Assembly: GCA_937928765.1 (NCBI GenBank)
Contig: CALFVX010000003.1
Span: 1-64,000, forward strand
Source of the DNA: an uncultured Endomicrobiia bacterium
Lineage (GTDB): Bacteria > Elusimicrobiota > Endomicrobiia > DTEH01
Reading direction: 5' to 3'
DNA length: 64,000 bases
The notes under the pieces are model-generated. The model was not told the DNA's origin. It saw only the letters and a list, made by a program, of their open reading frames with translations, and searched no databases. The first letter of the stretch is position 1, and every line of letters begins with the position of its first letter. Shown here one piece after another: positions 8,022 through 17,063 of this stretch. The position numbers and the translations under genes were made by a program.

Positions 8022-9419
8022 ATGAGTTCACAAGGTTGGATTTTAATCAGTGTAGTTTTTTATATGTCAGTTATGGTTTTGATAGGATTTTTATCAAGTA
8101 GATTAATAAAAGATACGCTTGATTACATTGTAGCTGGTAGACGGCTAGGTATTGTATTGTCTGTAGTCTGTAGGGACAATTTTTGCTACATGGTTTGGTG
8201 CTGAAACATGTATGGGTTCGGCTAACACTGCGTATGAAAAAGGTATTCTTGGTATAATTGCAGACCCGTTTGGTGCTGGGTTGTGTTTGTTGATAGCAAT
8301 TTTTTTTGTTGGGATTCTATATAGAGCCAACATAAAGACAATAATAGATTTTTTGAGATTAAATTTGGCAAAGATGCTGGAGTTTGGTTTTCTGTGTTTT
8401 ATATTCCATCATATATAGGTTGGGTTGGTGCACAGATGTTAGCATTAGGGACAATTTTACATTCATTAGTTGGTATACCAATAAATACAGCAATAATTAT
8501 TTCTGCATTTGTTGTGATATTGTATACATATTATGGAGGGATGTGGTCAGTAACAATCACAGATTTTATACAGGCTTTGATTTTAATTATTTGTTTTGTG
8601 GTTCTTTTAATAAAAGTTTATACAGTTTGTGGTGACGAGATATTAAAATCAATACCTCAGGATAAATTTCAGTTTTATCCAAAAGGAGGCGATTTTTCGT
8701 CATGGCTGGGATATTTTGAATCATGGATAATTGTTGGTTTAGGTTCGTTACCAGCACAGGATTTAGTTGGAAGAATCCTTTCAGCAAGAAATGTTAAAAC
8801 AGCAAGAGTAGCACTATTTGTTTCAGCAATATTGTATTGGACAGTTGGAAGTATTCCTGTCTTATGTGGCATCTTTGCTGGCAAAATATTTAAAGAAATA
8901 ACACCTAACGGTGTTTTGATTGATTTAGCAATGAAATATTTTTCTTTACCATTGATAGGGATAATGGTTGGCGGGTTGGTTTCAGCAATAATGAGTTCTG
9001 TTGATTCAGCCTTACTTGCTCCAGCAAGTATTATTGGAAACAATTTAATACCACCCATACTTGGCAAAAAATTAACAGAGAAACAAAAGTTGTTCTTATG
9101 TAAAGTTTCAGTACCGATCGTTGGATTTTTTTCACTTCTTATTGCGCTGTATTTTAAAGATATTTATCAGTTATGTTTAGAATCATGGACTGTACTACTT
9201 GTTTCTGTTACAGCAGCAATGATTTACGCTGCGTTAACAAAGAGAGCCTTTGCATTAGTTGCTATATTAGCCTCAATTTTTGGAGTAGTTGGTTGGATAT
9301 TTTTAAGCAAAACCTCATATGTTTTACCTAATAAACTTGGTGGTTTTTTAGTAAGTATTATTACAATTTTTATCTTTCTGTTTTCAAACTATTTAAATTT
9401 CCCCACACACACGTTATGA
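8022..9419 (+). pseudogene. sodium:solute symporter (SSS family), two frameshifts
   Basis: The three pieces together give one SSS-family permease of about 464 residues: a start with DTLDYIVAGRRLGIVLS, a middle with TIFATWFGAETCMGSANTAY, and a long 3' part from FYIPSYIGWVGAQM to the end. The first break is an exact 7-base tandem duplication, TCTGTAG at 8160-8166 and 8167-8173; removing one copy restores GIVLSVGTIFATWFG. The second is the apparent loss of one A at 8361-8363, after which KFGKDAGVWFSVFYIP continues in the original frame. The second change could be a sequencing error in a homopolymer; the first is harder to explain that way. The substrate is unknown. Confidence 0.88.
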
Positions 9420-9493
9420 AATTTAAGAGTTTTTTTGATACTAATTAGATATAAAAAGAACAAAATTATTCAGAAAGGAGGAAATTTTAAAAA

Positions 9494-10288
9494 ATGACAA
9501 ACAAAATATTTTCTCAAGTCGGTGAAAAAGAAGTTACAAGAGCTATTGTTAACGAGTTTGCAAAACAGTTTTCTGAATATGTAGAAAGTGATTGTATAAT
9601 TGTTGGCGCAGGGCCTGCAGGATTAATGGCAGCAAGAGAGTTAGCAAAGAAAAAATTAAAAGTGTTAGTTATTGAACGGAACAACTATTTAGGTGGCGGG
9701 TTCTGGATAGGCGGATATTTGATGAACAAAGTTACTGTGAGAGCACCTGCACAGGAAATACTTGAAGAATTAGGTGTACCTTACCAAGAATTTACAAAAG
9801 GTTTATATGTTGCTGATGGTCCACACGCATGTTCAAAACTAATAGCCTCTGCTTGTGATGCTGGAGTAAAATTTGCCAATATGACTGTATTTGACGATGT
9901 TGTATTAAAAGAAAAAAATCGTGTAGCAGGTGTTGTTGTCAACTGGACACCTGTAGGAGCATTACCAAGAGAGATTACCTGTGTAGACCCAGTAGCTTTA
10001 GAATCAAAAATAGTTGTTGATGCTACAGGACATGATGCTTTTGTAGTAAGAAAATTATCAGAACGAGGAATAATCAAAATTGCTGGTTTTGGAGCAATGT
10101 GGGTAGAAATGTCAGAAGATTTGGTAGTAGAACATACTTCCGAAGTTCATCCTGGTTTAGTTGTTTGTGGTATGTCAGTAACTACAACTTACGGTCTTCC
10201 AAGAATGGGACCAACATTTGGTGCGATGTTGCTTTCAGGCAAAAAAGCAGCAGAAATTGTTGAAAAATTGATCTTCAGTAAACCATAA
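9494..10288 (+). CDS. thi4: thiamine thiazole synthase, Thi4 type
   Basis: FAD/NAD-binding enzyme that builds the thiazole adenylate precursor of thiamine, or ribose-1,5-bisphosphate isomerase in its archaeal relatives; 264 residues. The Rossmann motif [30 protein letters not shown] and [14 protein letters not shown] are typical. At the position that decides mechanism (yeast Cys205), this protein has Cys163 in ITCVDP, whereas sulfide-using archaeal enzymes have His. AGAAAGGAGG precedes the ATG at good spacing. It belongs with the ThiS and E1 genes upstream functionally, yet Thi4 does not need ThiS, so ThiS here probably serves amino-acid synthesis. Confidence 0.92.
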   Translation: MTNKIFSQVGEKEVTRAIVNEFAKQFSEYVESDCIIVGAGPAGLMAARELAKKKLKVLVIERNNYLGGGFWIGGYLMNKVTVRAPAQEILEELGVPYQEFTKGLYVADGPHACSKLIASACDAGVKFANMTVFDDVVLKEKNRVAGVVVNWTPVGALPREITCVDPVALESKIVVDATGHDAFVVRKLSERGIIKIAGFGAMWVEMSEDLVVEHTSEVHPGLVVCGMSVTTTYGLPRMGPTFGAMLLSGKKAAEIVEKLIFSKP

Positions 10289-10308
10289 TTTATATACGAA
10301 AAATTTGG

Positions 10309-11133
10309 ATGCATGTCCCATCTTTTATTTATCTATATGACGGCGGAAAAACAGAAAGTTTGAATTTGAACGAAATTTCTGTATATCTCAAAAATATATT
10401 CAAAAAAACTGAAGTTCAAATAAGAAAGGAATTTATAGAATATTGTATTTCAAATCTAAGTTCTGAAGAAAAAGAAAAGTTGATAGATAATCTAGCCAGA
10501 GAAATATCTAAAATTAAAATCAGAAAAATAGAAAATAAAAATCTAAAATTTGAACCTTTACAAGGCGAAATTGAATACGAGAAAAAAAGATTGTCCAAAC
10601 CTGAAAATAAATCATTCGGTATTTTATATGACGGTTTTGAACTTATAACAATTCTTTCTAAATTAATTCCCAAAGAAGAGTCAGGTTTTAACCATTGTCA
10701 CATTATTTTTACTAACCAACTTTTTGCCACATGGGATGAAGAAGATATGAGATATCATTCCAGAGTAAGTATCTATAGTTTTCCATCAATTATTTCAACC
10801 ACAGGTATAGTAGAAGCCCCAGCAAGACCAAGAGAGTTCTATTTAAAAAAACAATTAGGAGTTGATATTTATACTCTTAAAGAAGAATTCAAAGATAGAT
10901 TTATTGACTATGATGACCCACGGATGACAGAAGTAATGAAAGGATATGTTCTACAAGCAATATTTTATCACATCACAGGAAATCCTTTTTGTGAAAACAA
11001 AAATTGTAGGTTGTATAACGCACATTGGCAACAGGAAGTTCTCCAAGCACAGATATATCGAAATAATGGCTCAGAAGAATTTTGTAAAAAACATAAAGAA
11101 TTATTAGATTGTTTTATAAAAAAATGGTTTTAA
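10309..11133 (+). CDS. conserved protein of unknown function, DUF6775-like (putative metallopeptidase)
   Basis: 274-residue soluble protein. I recognise a resemblance to an archaeal-type family (DUF6775, annotated as putative metallopeptidase) from EAPARPREFYLKK and DPRMTEVMKGYVLQAIFYH. Near the C-terminus FCENKNCRLYNAHW plus EEFCKKHKELL make a likely zinc site (Cys, Cys, His, Cys/His). There is no HExxH. It starts 20 bases after thi4 with no clear ribosome-binding site. The N-terminal third is rich in Lys/Glu and helical. Function unknown; the family assignment is from memory of motifs only. Confidence 0.6.
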   Translation: MHVPSFIYLYDGGKTESLNLNEISVYLKNIFKKTEVQIRKEFIEYCISNLSSEEKEKLIDNLAREISKIKIRKIENKNLKFEPLQGEIEYEKKRLSKPENKSFGILYDGFELITILSKLIPKEESGFNHCHIIFTNQLFATWDEEDMRYHSRVSIYSFPSIISTTGIVEAPARPREFYLKKQLGVDIYTLKEEFKDRFIDYDDPRMTEVMKGYVLQAIFYHITGNPFCENKNCRLYNAHWQQEVLQAQIYRNNGSEEFCKKHKELLDCFIKKWF

Positions 11134-11140
11134 TTTTATG

Positions 11141-11167
11141 TTGAATTTTAGTTTAAATTTGTATAAT
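11141..11167 (+). promoter_or_regulatory. putative promoter of nifS
   Basis: TTGAAT at 11141-11146 and TATAAT at 11162-11167, spacer 15. The -10 box ends 11 bases before the nifS ATG and no Shine-Dalgarno is present, so the transcript would have almost no leader. Confidence 0.45.
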
Positions 11168-11178
11168 AATAAATATAT

Positions 11179-12375
11179 ATGAAAAAAGTTTATCTTGATT
11201 ACGCAGCAACAACACCTACAGATCCTGAAGTAAAAAAATTTATTCAACCGTATTTTGATGAAATCTTTGGTAATACCCAAAGCATTCATTGTGTTGGTCA
11301 AGAAAGTGCAAAAATAGTTGAACAAGCAAGAAGCTATGTTGCAAAAAATGTTAATTGTCAACCTGAAGAAATAATTTTTACCTCTGGTGGGACAGAGTCA
11401 AATAATACTGCAATAAAAGGTATATTTTTTTCTTTAAGAAAATTTTTAAATATTCATATTATAACATCTAAAATTGAACATCATGCTGTGTTAGAACCAA
11501 TTAAGTTTTTAAAAGAAAATTTCAAAGAAGTAGAAGTTACATATGTTGATGCAGACGAGAAAGGAATAGTTAAAGTAAACAAAATTTTTGATAGTATAAA
11601 AGACAATACGGTTTTAATCTCTATAATGCACGCAAACAATGAAATAGGAACAATACAACCTATAAAAGAAATTACTGAAAAATTAGAAAAAGTAAATGAA
11701 GAAAGAAAGAAAAATAACAAACCTAAGATTTACTTTCATACCGATGCAGTGCAAACTTTTGGCCATATAAAGATTGATGTTGAAGAGTTAAAAGTTGATT
11801 TACTTTCTGCAAGTGGACACAAATTTTATGCACCCAAAGGTATTGGTTTTCTTTATATAAGAAAAGGAACAAGAGTTGAACCATTACTTCATGGTGGTGG
11901 ACATGAGTTTAACAAAAGATCTTCAACTTTAAATGTTTCAGGCATTGCTGGTTTGTATAAAGCTACAGAGATATCAGAAGCTGTTATGGAAGAAGAAAAC
12001 AAAAAAATAAAATTTTTAAGAGATAAATTGCTTGAAGGGATAAAAAAACAAATTCCAGACATAGTAATTAATGGAGATTTAGAGAATAGGTTGGTAAATA
12101 ATCTTAACATTTCAATATATGGAATAGAAAGCGAAGCTTTGCTCGTCGCCTTAGATAGAGAAGGAATTTTTGTTTCATCTGGTAGTGCATGTAGTTCTGG
12201 AAGTTTAGAACCATCACATGTATTATTAGCTATAGGTATGGATCCTGTTTTAGCACGAGGAACTATAAGATTTTCTTTAGGAAGATTTACAACAGAACAA
12301 GAAATTGAATATGTCTTAAAAGTTTTTCCTAAAATAGTAGACAGATTAAGAAAAATATCTCCTTTAAGAAAATAA
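11179..12375 (+). CDS. nifS: cysteine desulfurase, NifS/IscS family
   Basis: PLP enzyme that takes sulfur from cysteine as an enzyme persulfide for Fe-S clusters, thio-tRNA or sulfur carriers; 398 residues. N-terminus VYLDYAATTPTDPEV, PLP Lys215 in SASGHKFYAPKG, and the persulfide Cys338 in SSGSACSSGSLEPSH. No IscU or NifU is adjacent; the next gene is rtcB. The start has no ribosome-binding site but a good promoter directly upstream. NifS and IscS cannot be told apart by sequence alone here. It could charge the TusA domain or the E1-bound carriers encoded upstream. Confidence 0.93.
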   Translation: MKKVYLDYAATTPTDPEVKKFIQPYFDEIFGNTQSIHCVGQESAKIVEQARSYVAKNVNCQPEEIIFTSGGTESNNTAIKGIFFSLRKFLNIHIITSKIEHHAVLEPIKFLKENFKEVEVTYVDADEKGIVKVNKIFDSIKDNTVLISIMHANNEIGTIQPIKEITEKLEKVNEERKKNNKPKIYFHTDAVQTFGHIKIDVEELKVDLLSASGHKFYAPKGIGFLYIRKGTRVEPLLHGGGHEFNKRSSTLNVSGIAGLYKATEISEAVMEEENKKIKFLRDKLLEGIKKQIPDIVINGDLENRLVNNLNISIYGIESEALLVALDREGIFVSSGSACSSGSLEPSHVLLAIGMDPVLARGTIRFSLGRFTTEQEIEYVLKVFPKIVDRLRKISPLRK

Positions 12376-12400
12376 TTTTTGAAAGGAGATATAAAACTCT

Positions 12401-13822
12401 ATGAACTTAAATAAATTAGATGACTACAGATTTGAGTTGCCAAAGACCGGAAATATGTATGTTCCAGGAATTATTTATGCAACAGAAAAGACAATTAAAA
12501 AGGTTCTTGAAGACAAGGCAGTAGAACAAGTCCAAAATGTAGCAACACTTCCTGGAATAGAAAAATATTCTCTTGCTATGCCTGATGTACATTGGGGCTA
12601 CGGATTTCCTATAGGAGGAGTTGCTGCGTTTAGAATTTCAGACGGTATAATTTCTCCTGGTGGTATTGGATATGATATAAACTGTGGTGTAAGATTGTTA
12701 AGAACAAATTTTACAAAAGAACAAATAAAACCATATATTGAAAAATTAATCTATTCATTGTTTCATAATATACCTTCAGGTGTAGGTTCAACTGGCAAGT
12801 TGCGTCTAAGTATTGAAGAAGTTAAAGATGTTTTAAAAAAAGGTGCAAGATGGGCAATAGAACACGGATTTGGCTCAAAAGAAGATCTTGAGTTTACTGA
12901 AGAAAATGGTTGTATGCAAGAGGCTAACCCGTATGTTGTTTCTGAAAAAGCGCTGAATCGTGGTAAAGAACAGCTTGGTACACTTGGTGCAGGAAACCAT
13001 TTCTTAGAAATTCAGTATGTAGAACAAATTTATGATGAACAAACAGCAAAAGTTTTTGGTTTATTTAAAGATCAACTAACAGTTTTGATTCACACAGGTT
13101 CTAGAGGTTTAGGTTATCAAATTTGTGATGATTATATAATATATCTACAACAAGCTATAAAAAAATATAATATTTCCATACCAGATAGACAACTTGTCTG
13201 TGCACCGATAGATTCCGAGGAAGGAAAAAGATATTTTTCTGCTATGGCAGCAGCAGCAAATTATGCATGGGCAAACAGACAAATTATATCTCATTGGGTA
13301 AGAAAAACAATTATGGATGTTTTAAACAAATCTCCAAAAGAAGTTGGACTTGAACAAATCTATGATGTTGCACATAATATTGCTAAATTTGAAGAATATA
13401 AATCTAAAAAATATGTTGTCCACAGAAAAGGTGCTACACGAGCATTTCCAAAAAATTCTTCTGGTATACCACAGGCATACAAAGATGTAGGACAACCAGT
13501 TTTAGTTCCCGGTTCAATGGGAACAGCAAGTTATGTTTTAGTAGGAACAGATAAAGCAGTAGAGGATACCTGGGCAAGTACTTGCCATGGTGCAGGAAGA
13601 ATCTCTTCACGATCTGCAATATTGAAATCTGTCCGTGGAGAAGAACTTGCAAAAGAACTTAAAGATAAAGGCATATTAGTAAAATCTGAATCATGGAAAA
13701 CTCTTGCAGAAGAAGCTCCACAAGCATACAAAAATGTTGATGAGATTGTAGATATTTGTCATCAGTCAGGAATATCTAAAAAAGTTGCTCGATTAAAACC
13801 TCTAGGTGTAATAAAAGGATAA
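12401..13822 (+). CDS. rtcB: RNA-splicing ligase RtcB
   Basis: GTP- and Mn-dependent ligase joining 2',3'-cyclic phosphate or 3'-phosphate ends to 5'-OH RNA; 473 residues. Metal ligands are visible in DINCGVRLLR, GAGNHFLEIQ, HTGSRGLGYQ and DVAHNIAKFE; the guanylated histidine is His396 in CHGAGRISSRS. MPDVHWGYGFPIGG is the family signature. AAAGGAG precedes the ATG. No archease gene is adjacent. The genome also has an RNA 3'-phosphate cyclase (rtcA) 18 kb away, so both RNA-end-repair enzymes are present but not in an rtcBA operon. Confidence 0.96.
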   Translation: MNLNKLDDYRFELPKTGNMYVPGIIYATEKTIKKVLEDKAVEQVQNVATLPGIEKYSLAMPDVHWGYGFPIGGVAAFRISDGIISPGGIGYDINCGVRLLRTNFTKEQIKPYIEKLIYSLFHNIPSGVGSTGKLRLSIEEVKDVLKKGARWAIEHGFGSKEDLEFTEENGCMQEANPYVVSEKALNRGKEQLGTLGAGNHFLEIQYVEQIYDEQTAKVFGLFKDQLTVLIHTGSRGLGYQICDDYIIYLQQAIKKYNISIPDRQLVCAPIDSEEGKRYFSAMAAAANYAWANRQIISHWVRKTIMDVLNKSPKEVGLEQIYDVAHNIAKFEEYKSKKYVVHRKGATRAFPKNSSGIPQAYKDVGQPVLVPGSMGTASYVLVGTDKAVEDTWASTCHGAGRISSRSAILKSVRGEELAKELKDKGILVKSESWKTLAEEAPQAYKNVDEIVDICHQSGISKKVARLKPLGVIKG

Positions 13823-13853
13823 GATTGTTATAAATTTGTATTCTTATTGGTTA

Positions 13854-13880
13854 TTGATTTTGGATATAAAATTTTATATT
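13854..13880 (+). promoter_or_regulatory. putative promoter of tyrS
   Basis: TTGATT at 13854-13859 and TATATT at 13875-13880, spacer 15, in the AT-rich gap between rtcB and tyrS. The spacing matches the boxes seen before nifS and pckG. Weak evidence on its own. Confidence 0.3.
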
Positions 13881-13914
13881 ATAAAAACAAAAATTGATTC
13901 TTAAAATAACATAT

Positions 13915-15102
13915 ATGATTGATACAGAAGAACAAATTAATATAATTCTTCGTGGTGTATCAGAAATTATTTCTGTTGATGAACTAAAACAAAAATTACA
14001 GAAAAAAAAACAACTAAGAATAAAACTCGGAGTTGATCCTACCGCACCAGATATTCATATTGGCCATACCGTAATTCTTCGCAAACTTCGTCAATTTCAA
14101 GATCTTGGTCATAAAGTTATATTTATTATAGGAGATTTTACTGCAAAAATTGGTGATCCTTCAGGTAGAGATTATACTAGACCCATACTTTCTGAAGAAG
14201 AAATTCTTTCCAACGCAAAAACATATACACAACAAGTATTTAAAATTCTTGACAAAGAAAAGACAGAAGTTTTATATAATAGTCAATGGCTTTATCCTTT
14301 AGGGATTACTGGGTTGTTGCAGTTATGTTCTAAATACACAGTTGCACGTATGCTTGAACGAGATGATTTTAACTACAGGTATAAAAACAATTTTCCTATA
14401 ACAATATTAGAATTCATTTATCCATTACTTCAAGGTTATGACTCTGTAGCAATAAAAGCAGATGTAGAACTTGGTGGTAATGACCAAAAGTTTAACCTAG
14501 TTGTAGGAAGAGAATTGCAAAAAGATGCAGGATTAGAGCCACAGGTAATAATTACAATGCCTTTGTTAGAAGGCACTGATGGTGTTAAAAAAATGTCAAA
14601 GTCGTACAAAAACTATATAGCGATAAATGATAATCCAAAAGATATGTTTGGTAAAATTATGTCTATTCCAGATAGTATTATGTTAAAATATTTTGAATTA
14701 CTTACAGATGAGAATATGAATGAAGTTAAAAAAATGGTTCAAGAAAATCCACGTGATGCAAAATCTTATCTTGCATATTTAATAGTTAAACAATATTATG
14801 GTGAAGAAATTGCTAAAAATCAACAAGAAGAATTTGAAAGAGTATTTTCAAAAAAAGAAATTCCTTCTGATATCCCTGTAATAAATGTTAAAAAAGGCAA
14901 GTATGAGATTATAGATTTACTTGCAGAATTTAATCTTGTAAGTTCAAAAAGTGAAGCAAAAAGGTTAATTAATCAAGGTGGAATAAAAATTAATTCACAA
15001 AAAATTAATACACCAAATTATGTCTTAGATCTTTCTAACAAAAATGCAGAAGTTTTAATACAAATTGGAAAATTAAAATTTGCAAAATTACAAATAGTAT
15101 AA
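13915..15102 (+). CDS. tyrS: tyrosyl-tRNA synthetase
   Basis: Class I synthetase charging tRNA-Tyr, 395 residues from the ATG at 13915. An in-frame TTG at 13894 is possible but adds residues unlike the family. HIGH-type motif [11 protein letters not shown] at residue 48, GGNDQKFN in the tyrosine pocket region, KMSKS at residues 226-230, and a C-terminal S4 RNA-binding domain ([20 protein letters not shown]). Length and layout match the bacterial TyrRS with S4 domain. No Shine-Dalgarno is visible. Confidence 0.95.
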   Translation: MIDTEEQINIILRGVSEIISVDELKQKLQKKKQLRIKLGVDPTAPDIHIGHTVILRKLRQFQDLGHKVIFIIGDFTAKIGDPSGRDYTRPILSEEEILSNAKTYTQQVFKILDKEKTEVLYNSQWLYPLGITGLLQLCSKYTVARMLERDDFNYRYKNNFPITILEFIYPLLQGYDSVAIKADVELGGNDQKFNLVVGRELQKDAGLEPQVIITMPLLEGTDGVKKMSKSYKNYIAINDNPKDMFGKIMSIPDSIMLKYFELLTDENMNEVKKMVQENPRDAKSYLAYLIVKQYYGEEIAKNQQEEFERVFSKKEIPSDIPVINVKKGKYEIIDLLAEFNLVSSKSEAKRLINQGGIKINSQKINTPNYVLDLSNKNAEVLIQIGKLKFAKLQIV

Positions 15103-15182
15103 AATTTTCAAATTTAGATTTAAATCATAGTATGTAAAAATTAACAAAAAAACCTTATAATATACCAACGAGGGAAAAATCT

Positions 15183-15221
15183 ATGGCAAAATGTGGTAAG
15201 AAGAAAAAAGAAAAAAAATAA
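15183..15221 (+). CDS. possible 12-residue basic peptide MAKCGKKKKEKK
   Basis: ATG at 15183 is preceded by GAGGG at 15170-15174, and a consensus-like -10 TATAAT sits at 15156-15161. It encodes MAKCGKKKKEKK and stops at 15221, ahead of the DUF4321 gene. Too short for any family call; it could be a leader peptide or chance. The clean promoter and ribosome-binding site are why it is listed. Confidence 0.3.
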   Translation: MAKCGKKKKEKK

Positions 15222-15291
15222 TTTAAATAAAATAAATTAAAATTAGATACCAAAATTTTTTATAAATTTTTGAGAGAAGGGGGGTATTTTA

Positions 15292-15558
15292 ATGTCAAAA
15301 AATTTTATAAATTTTTTATTAATTGTTGTTATTGGAACATTAATAGGAGCATTTATTGGAAAAGCAATATATAAAACTTTTCCGTCAGATTCTACAGTTA
15401 AAGAGATGCTTGCTGTAGAAATAAAACCAGGACTACAACCAACCACTATTGATTTAGGTGTTTTAGAATTAACATTTGGTGCTGTAGTAAAACTTAATAT
15501 AACAGCAGTTATTGGACTTATATTTACAGCAATAATCTTCCGTAAATTAATTTTTTAA
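15292..15558 (+). CDS. DUF4321-like membrane protein
   Basis: 88-residue protein with two membrane segments, one at residues 5-25 (FLLIVVIGTLIGAFIGKAI) and one at about 65-85 (TAVIGLIFTAIIF). The linking part TIDLGVLELTFGAVVKLNI matches the DUF4321 pattern, a family usually found next to maf or rod-shape genes; maf is indeed the next gene, 9 bases on. AGAAGGGGGG precedes the ATG. Function unknown, inner membrane location likely. Confidence 0.75.
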   Translation: MSKNFINFLLIVVIGTLIGAFIGKAIYKTFPSDSTVKEMLAVEIKPGLQPTTIDLGVLELTFGAVVKLNITAVIGLIFTAIIFRKLIF

Positions 15559-15567
15559 ACAAAAAGT

Positions 15568-16152
15568 ATGTTAAAATTTATTCTTGCATCTCTATCTCCA
15601 AGAAGAAAACAACTTCTTAGTTCTTTAGGTATAAAGTTTAAAGTTGTCTCACATCTTTATAATGAACCAAAAATAAAAAATCATACTTCAGCAAAAAAAT
15701 TTGTTCAACAAATTGCTATAAACAAAGCAAAATCAATAAAAGAAAAATATAAAGATTATGTTATAATCTCTGCTGATACAATAGTTGTTTTAAATAACGA
15801 AATAATTGGAAAACCAAAAGATTATAAAGAAGCAGAAGAAATTTTAAAAAAACTTTCTGCTACAAAACATAAAGTCTATACAGGAATCTGTTTATATTAT
15901 CCTTCAAAAAAAATTCTTTTAAGTGGTGTTGAGGAATCTATAGTTTATACAAATAAATTGTCAAAAGAAAAAATTAAGATTTTGTCTAAAAGACACCTAG
16001 ATAAAGCAGGTGCGTATGGAATACAACATAAAAATGATAAATTTGTAAAAAAGATTGTAGGTGATTATTATAATGTAGTAGGTTTTCCAGTTGAACTTTT
16101 TTTAGACTTATATAAAAAATTGATACAAAAAATTTTTATTAAAAAAATATAA
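15568..16152 (+). CDS. maf: Maf-family nucleotide pyrophosphatase
   Basis: Nucleoside triphosphate pyrophosphatase (dTTP/UTP or modified-base cleaning) of 194 residues. Seen are ILASLSPRRKQLLSSLGI at the N-terminus, SADTIVVLNNEIIGKP with the catalytic aspartate region, LSATKHKVYTGI, and DKAGAYGIQ. Closely spaced after the DUF4321 gene and 20 bases before the HD-domain gene, so probably co-transcribed. No good ribosome-binding site; translation may be coupled to the upstream gene. Confidence 0.92.
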   Translation: MLKFILASLSPRRKQLLSSLGIKFKVVSHLYNEPKIKNHTSAKKFVQQIAINKAKSIKEKYKDYVIISADTIVVLNNEIIGKPKDYKEAEEILKKLSATKHKVYTGICLYYPSKKILLSGVEESIVYTNKLSKEKIKILSKRHLDKAGAYGIQHKNDKFVKKIVGDYYNVVGFPVELFLDLYKKLIQKIFIKKI

Positions 16153-16172
16153 AATAATAAAGGACTAAAAAT

Positions 16173-17063
16173 ATGAAGAATAAAATAAAAGAAGTAAGAT
16201 TAGATATGTTAGTAAATCATAACTCTCCATATGCTGTTTTTGAAGAAGTAAAACATAATTTTGTTTATCACTACAATATAAAGGAATTTTTGCCTTTAAG
16301 AGATATTTTTAAAGATTTTATTGATTTAATGGAAGGAAGATATCCTGGATATAAAAGATGTAATACAAAATTTCATGATATTCAACATGCAACAGATGCA
16401 TTACTTTCTATCTCAAGATTAATAGATGGATATAATATAAAAAATCTACAAAAAAAGTTATCTATAAAAAAAGTTAAACTTGCACTTATTGCAACAATAT
16501 TTCATGATATAGGATATCTTCAAACAATAGATGATAAAATCGGTACAGGAGCAAAGTATACATTTACACATCTAGATAGAACTGTAAAGTTTTTATCCAA
16601 ATATTTTAAAAAGAATAAATTTAGTAAACAAGATTTTGAATCAGCAAAAAATATGGTAAGTTGTACTGGCGTAGAGGTAAATATAAAAGATATAAAGTTT
16701 AAAAACAAAGAAGAAAAAATTCTAGGATTAATGTTAGCTACAGCAGATCTTTTAGGTCAGATGTCATCAAGAACATATCTTGAAAAACTAATATTTTTAT
16801 ATTTTGAATTTAAAGAAGGTGGAATTAATAAATATTCTTCGGAGTTTGATTTGTTAAAGAAAACTTTAGAATTTTATAAAATTGTGAAAGAATTGTTTGA
16901 GAAAGAATATTGTGGAGTATATAGATATGCCAAGGAGCATTTTAAAAAAAGATATAATATTGACGAGAATTTATACATTAAAACAATAGAACGTGAGATT
17001 AGATATTTAGAGAGTATAAAATCTTCCTCTGAAATATCTAAAAAACTTCGTAGAAAAATATAA
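16173..17063 (+). CDS. HD-domain phosphohydrolase
   Basis: 296-residue predicted metal-dependent phosphohydrolase. KRCNTKFHDIQHATDALLS and ATIFHDIGYLQ give the H...HD metal ligands, and a later GTGAKYTFTHLDRTV is typical of a subgroup resembling cyclic-nucleotide phosphodiesterases. A further acidic site lies in MLATADLLGQM. The substrate is not predictable. Its stop overlaps the xerD start by one base (TAATG), so the two are translationally coupled. Confidence 0.75.
   Translation: MKNKIKEVRLDMLVNHNSPYAVFEEVKHNFVYHYNIKEFLPLRDIFKDFIDLMEGRYPGYKRCNTKFHDIQHATDALLSISRLIDGYNIKNLQKKLSIKKVKLALIATIFHDIGYLQTIDDKIGTGAKYTFTHLDRTVKFLSKYFKKNKFSKQDFESAKNMVSCTGVEVNIKDIKFKNKEEKILGLMLATADLLGQMSSRTYLEKLIFLYFEFKEGGINKYSSEFDLLKKTLEFYKIVKELFEKEYCGVYRYAKEHFKKRYNIDENLYIKTIEREIRYLESIKSSSEISKKLRRKI

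Noticed and set aside
8675-9067. 130-residue minus-strand open frame
   Set aside because: Antisense to the symporter; its composition is a mirror of the coding strand and no ribosome-binding site is present.
9420-9493. TPP riboswitch before thi4
   Set aside because: Only 74 bases, with no conserved CUGAGA or similar core seen.
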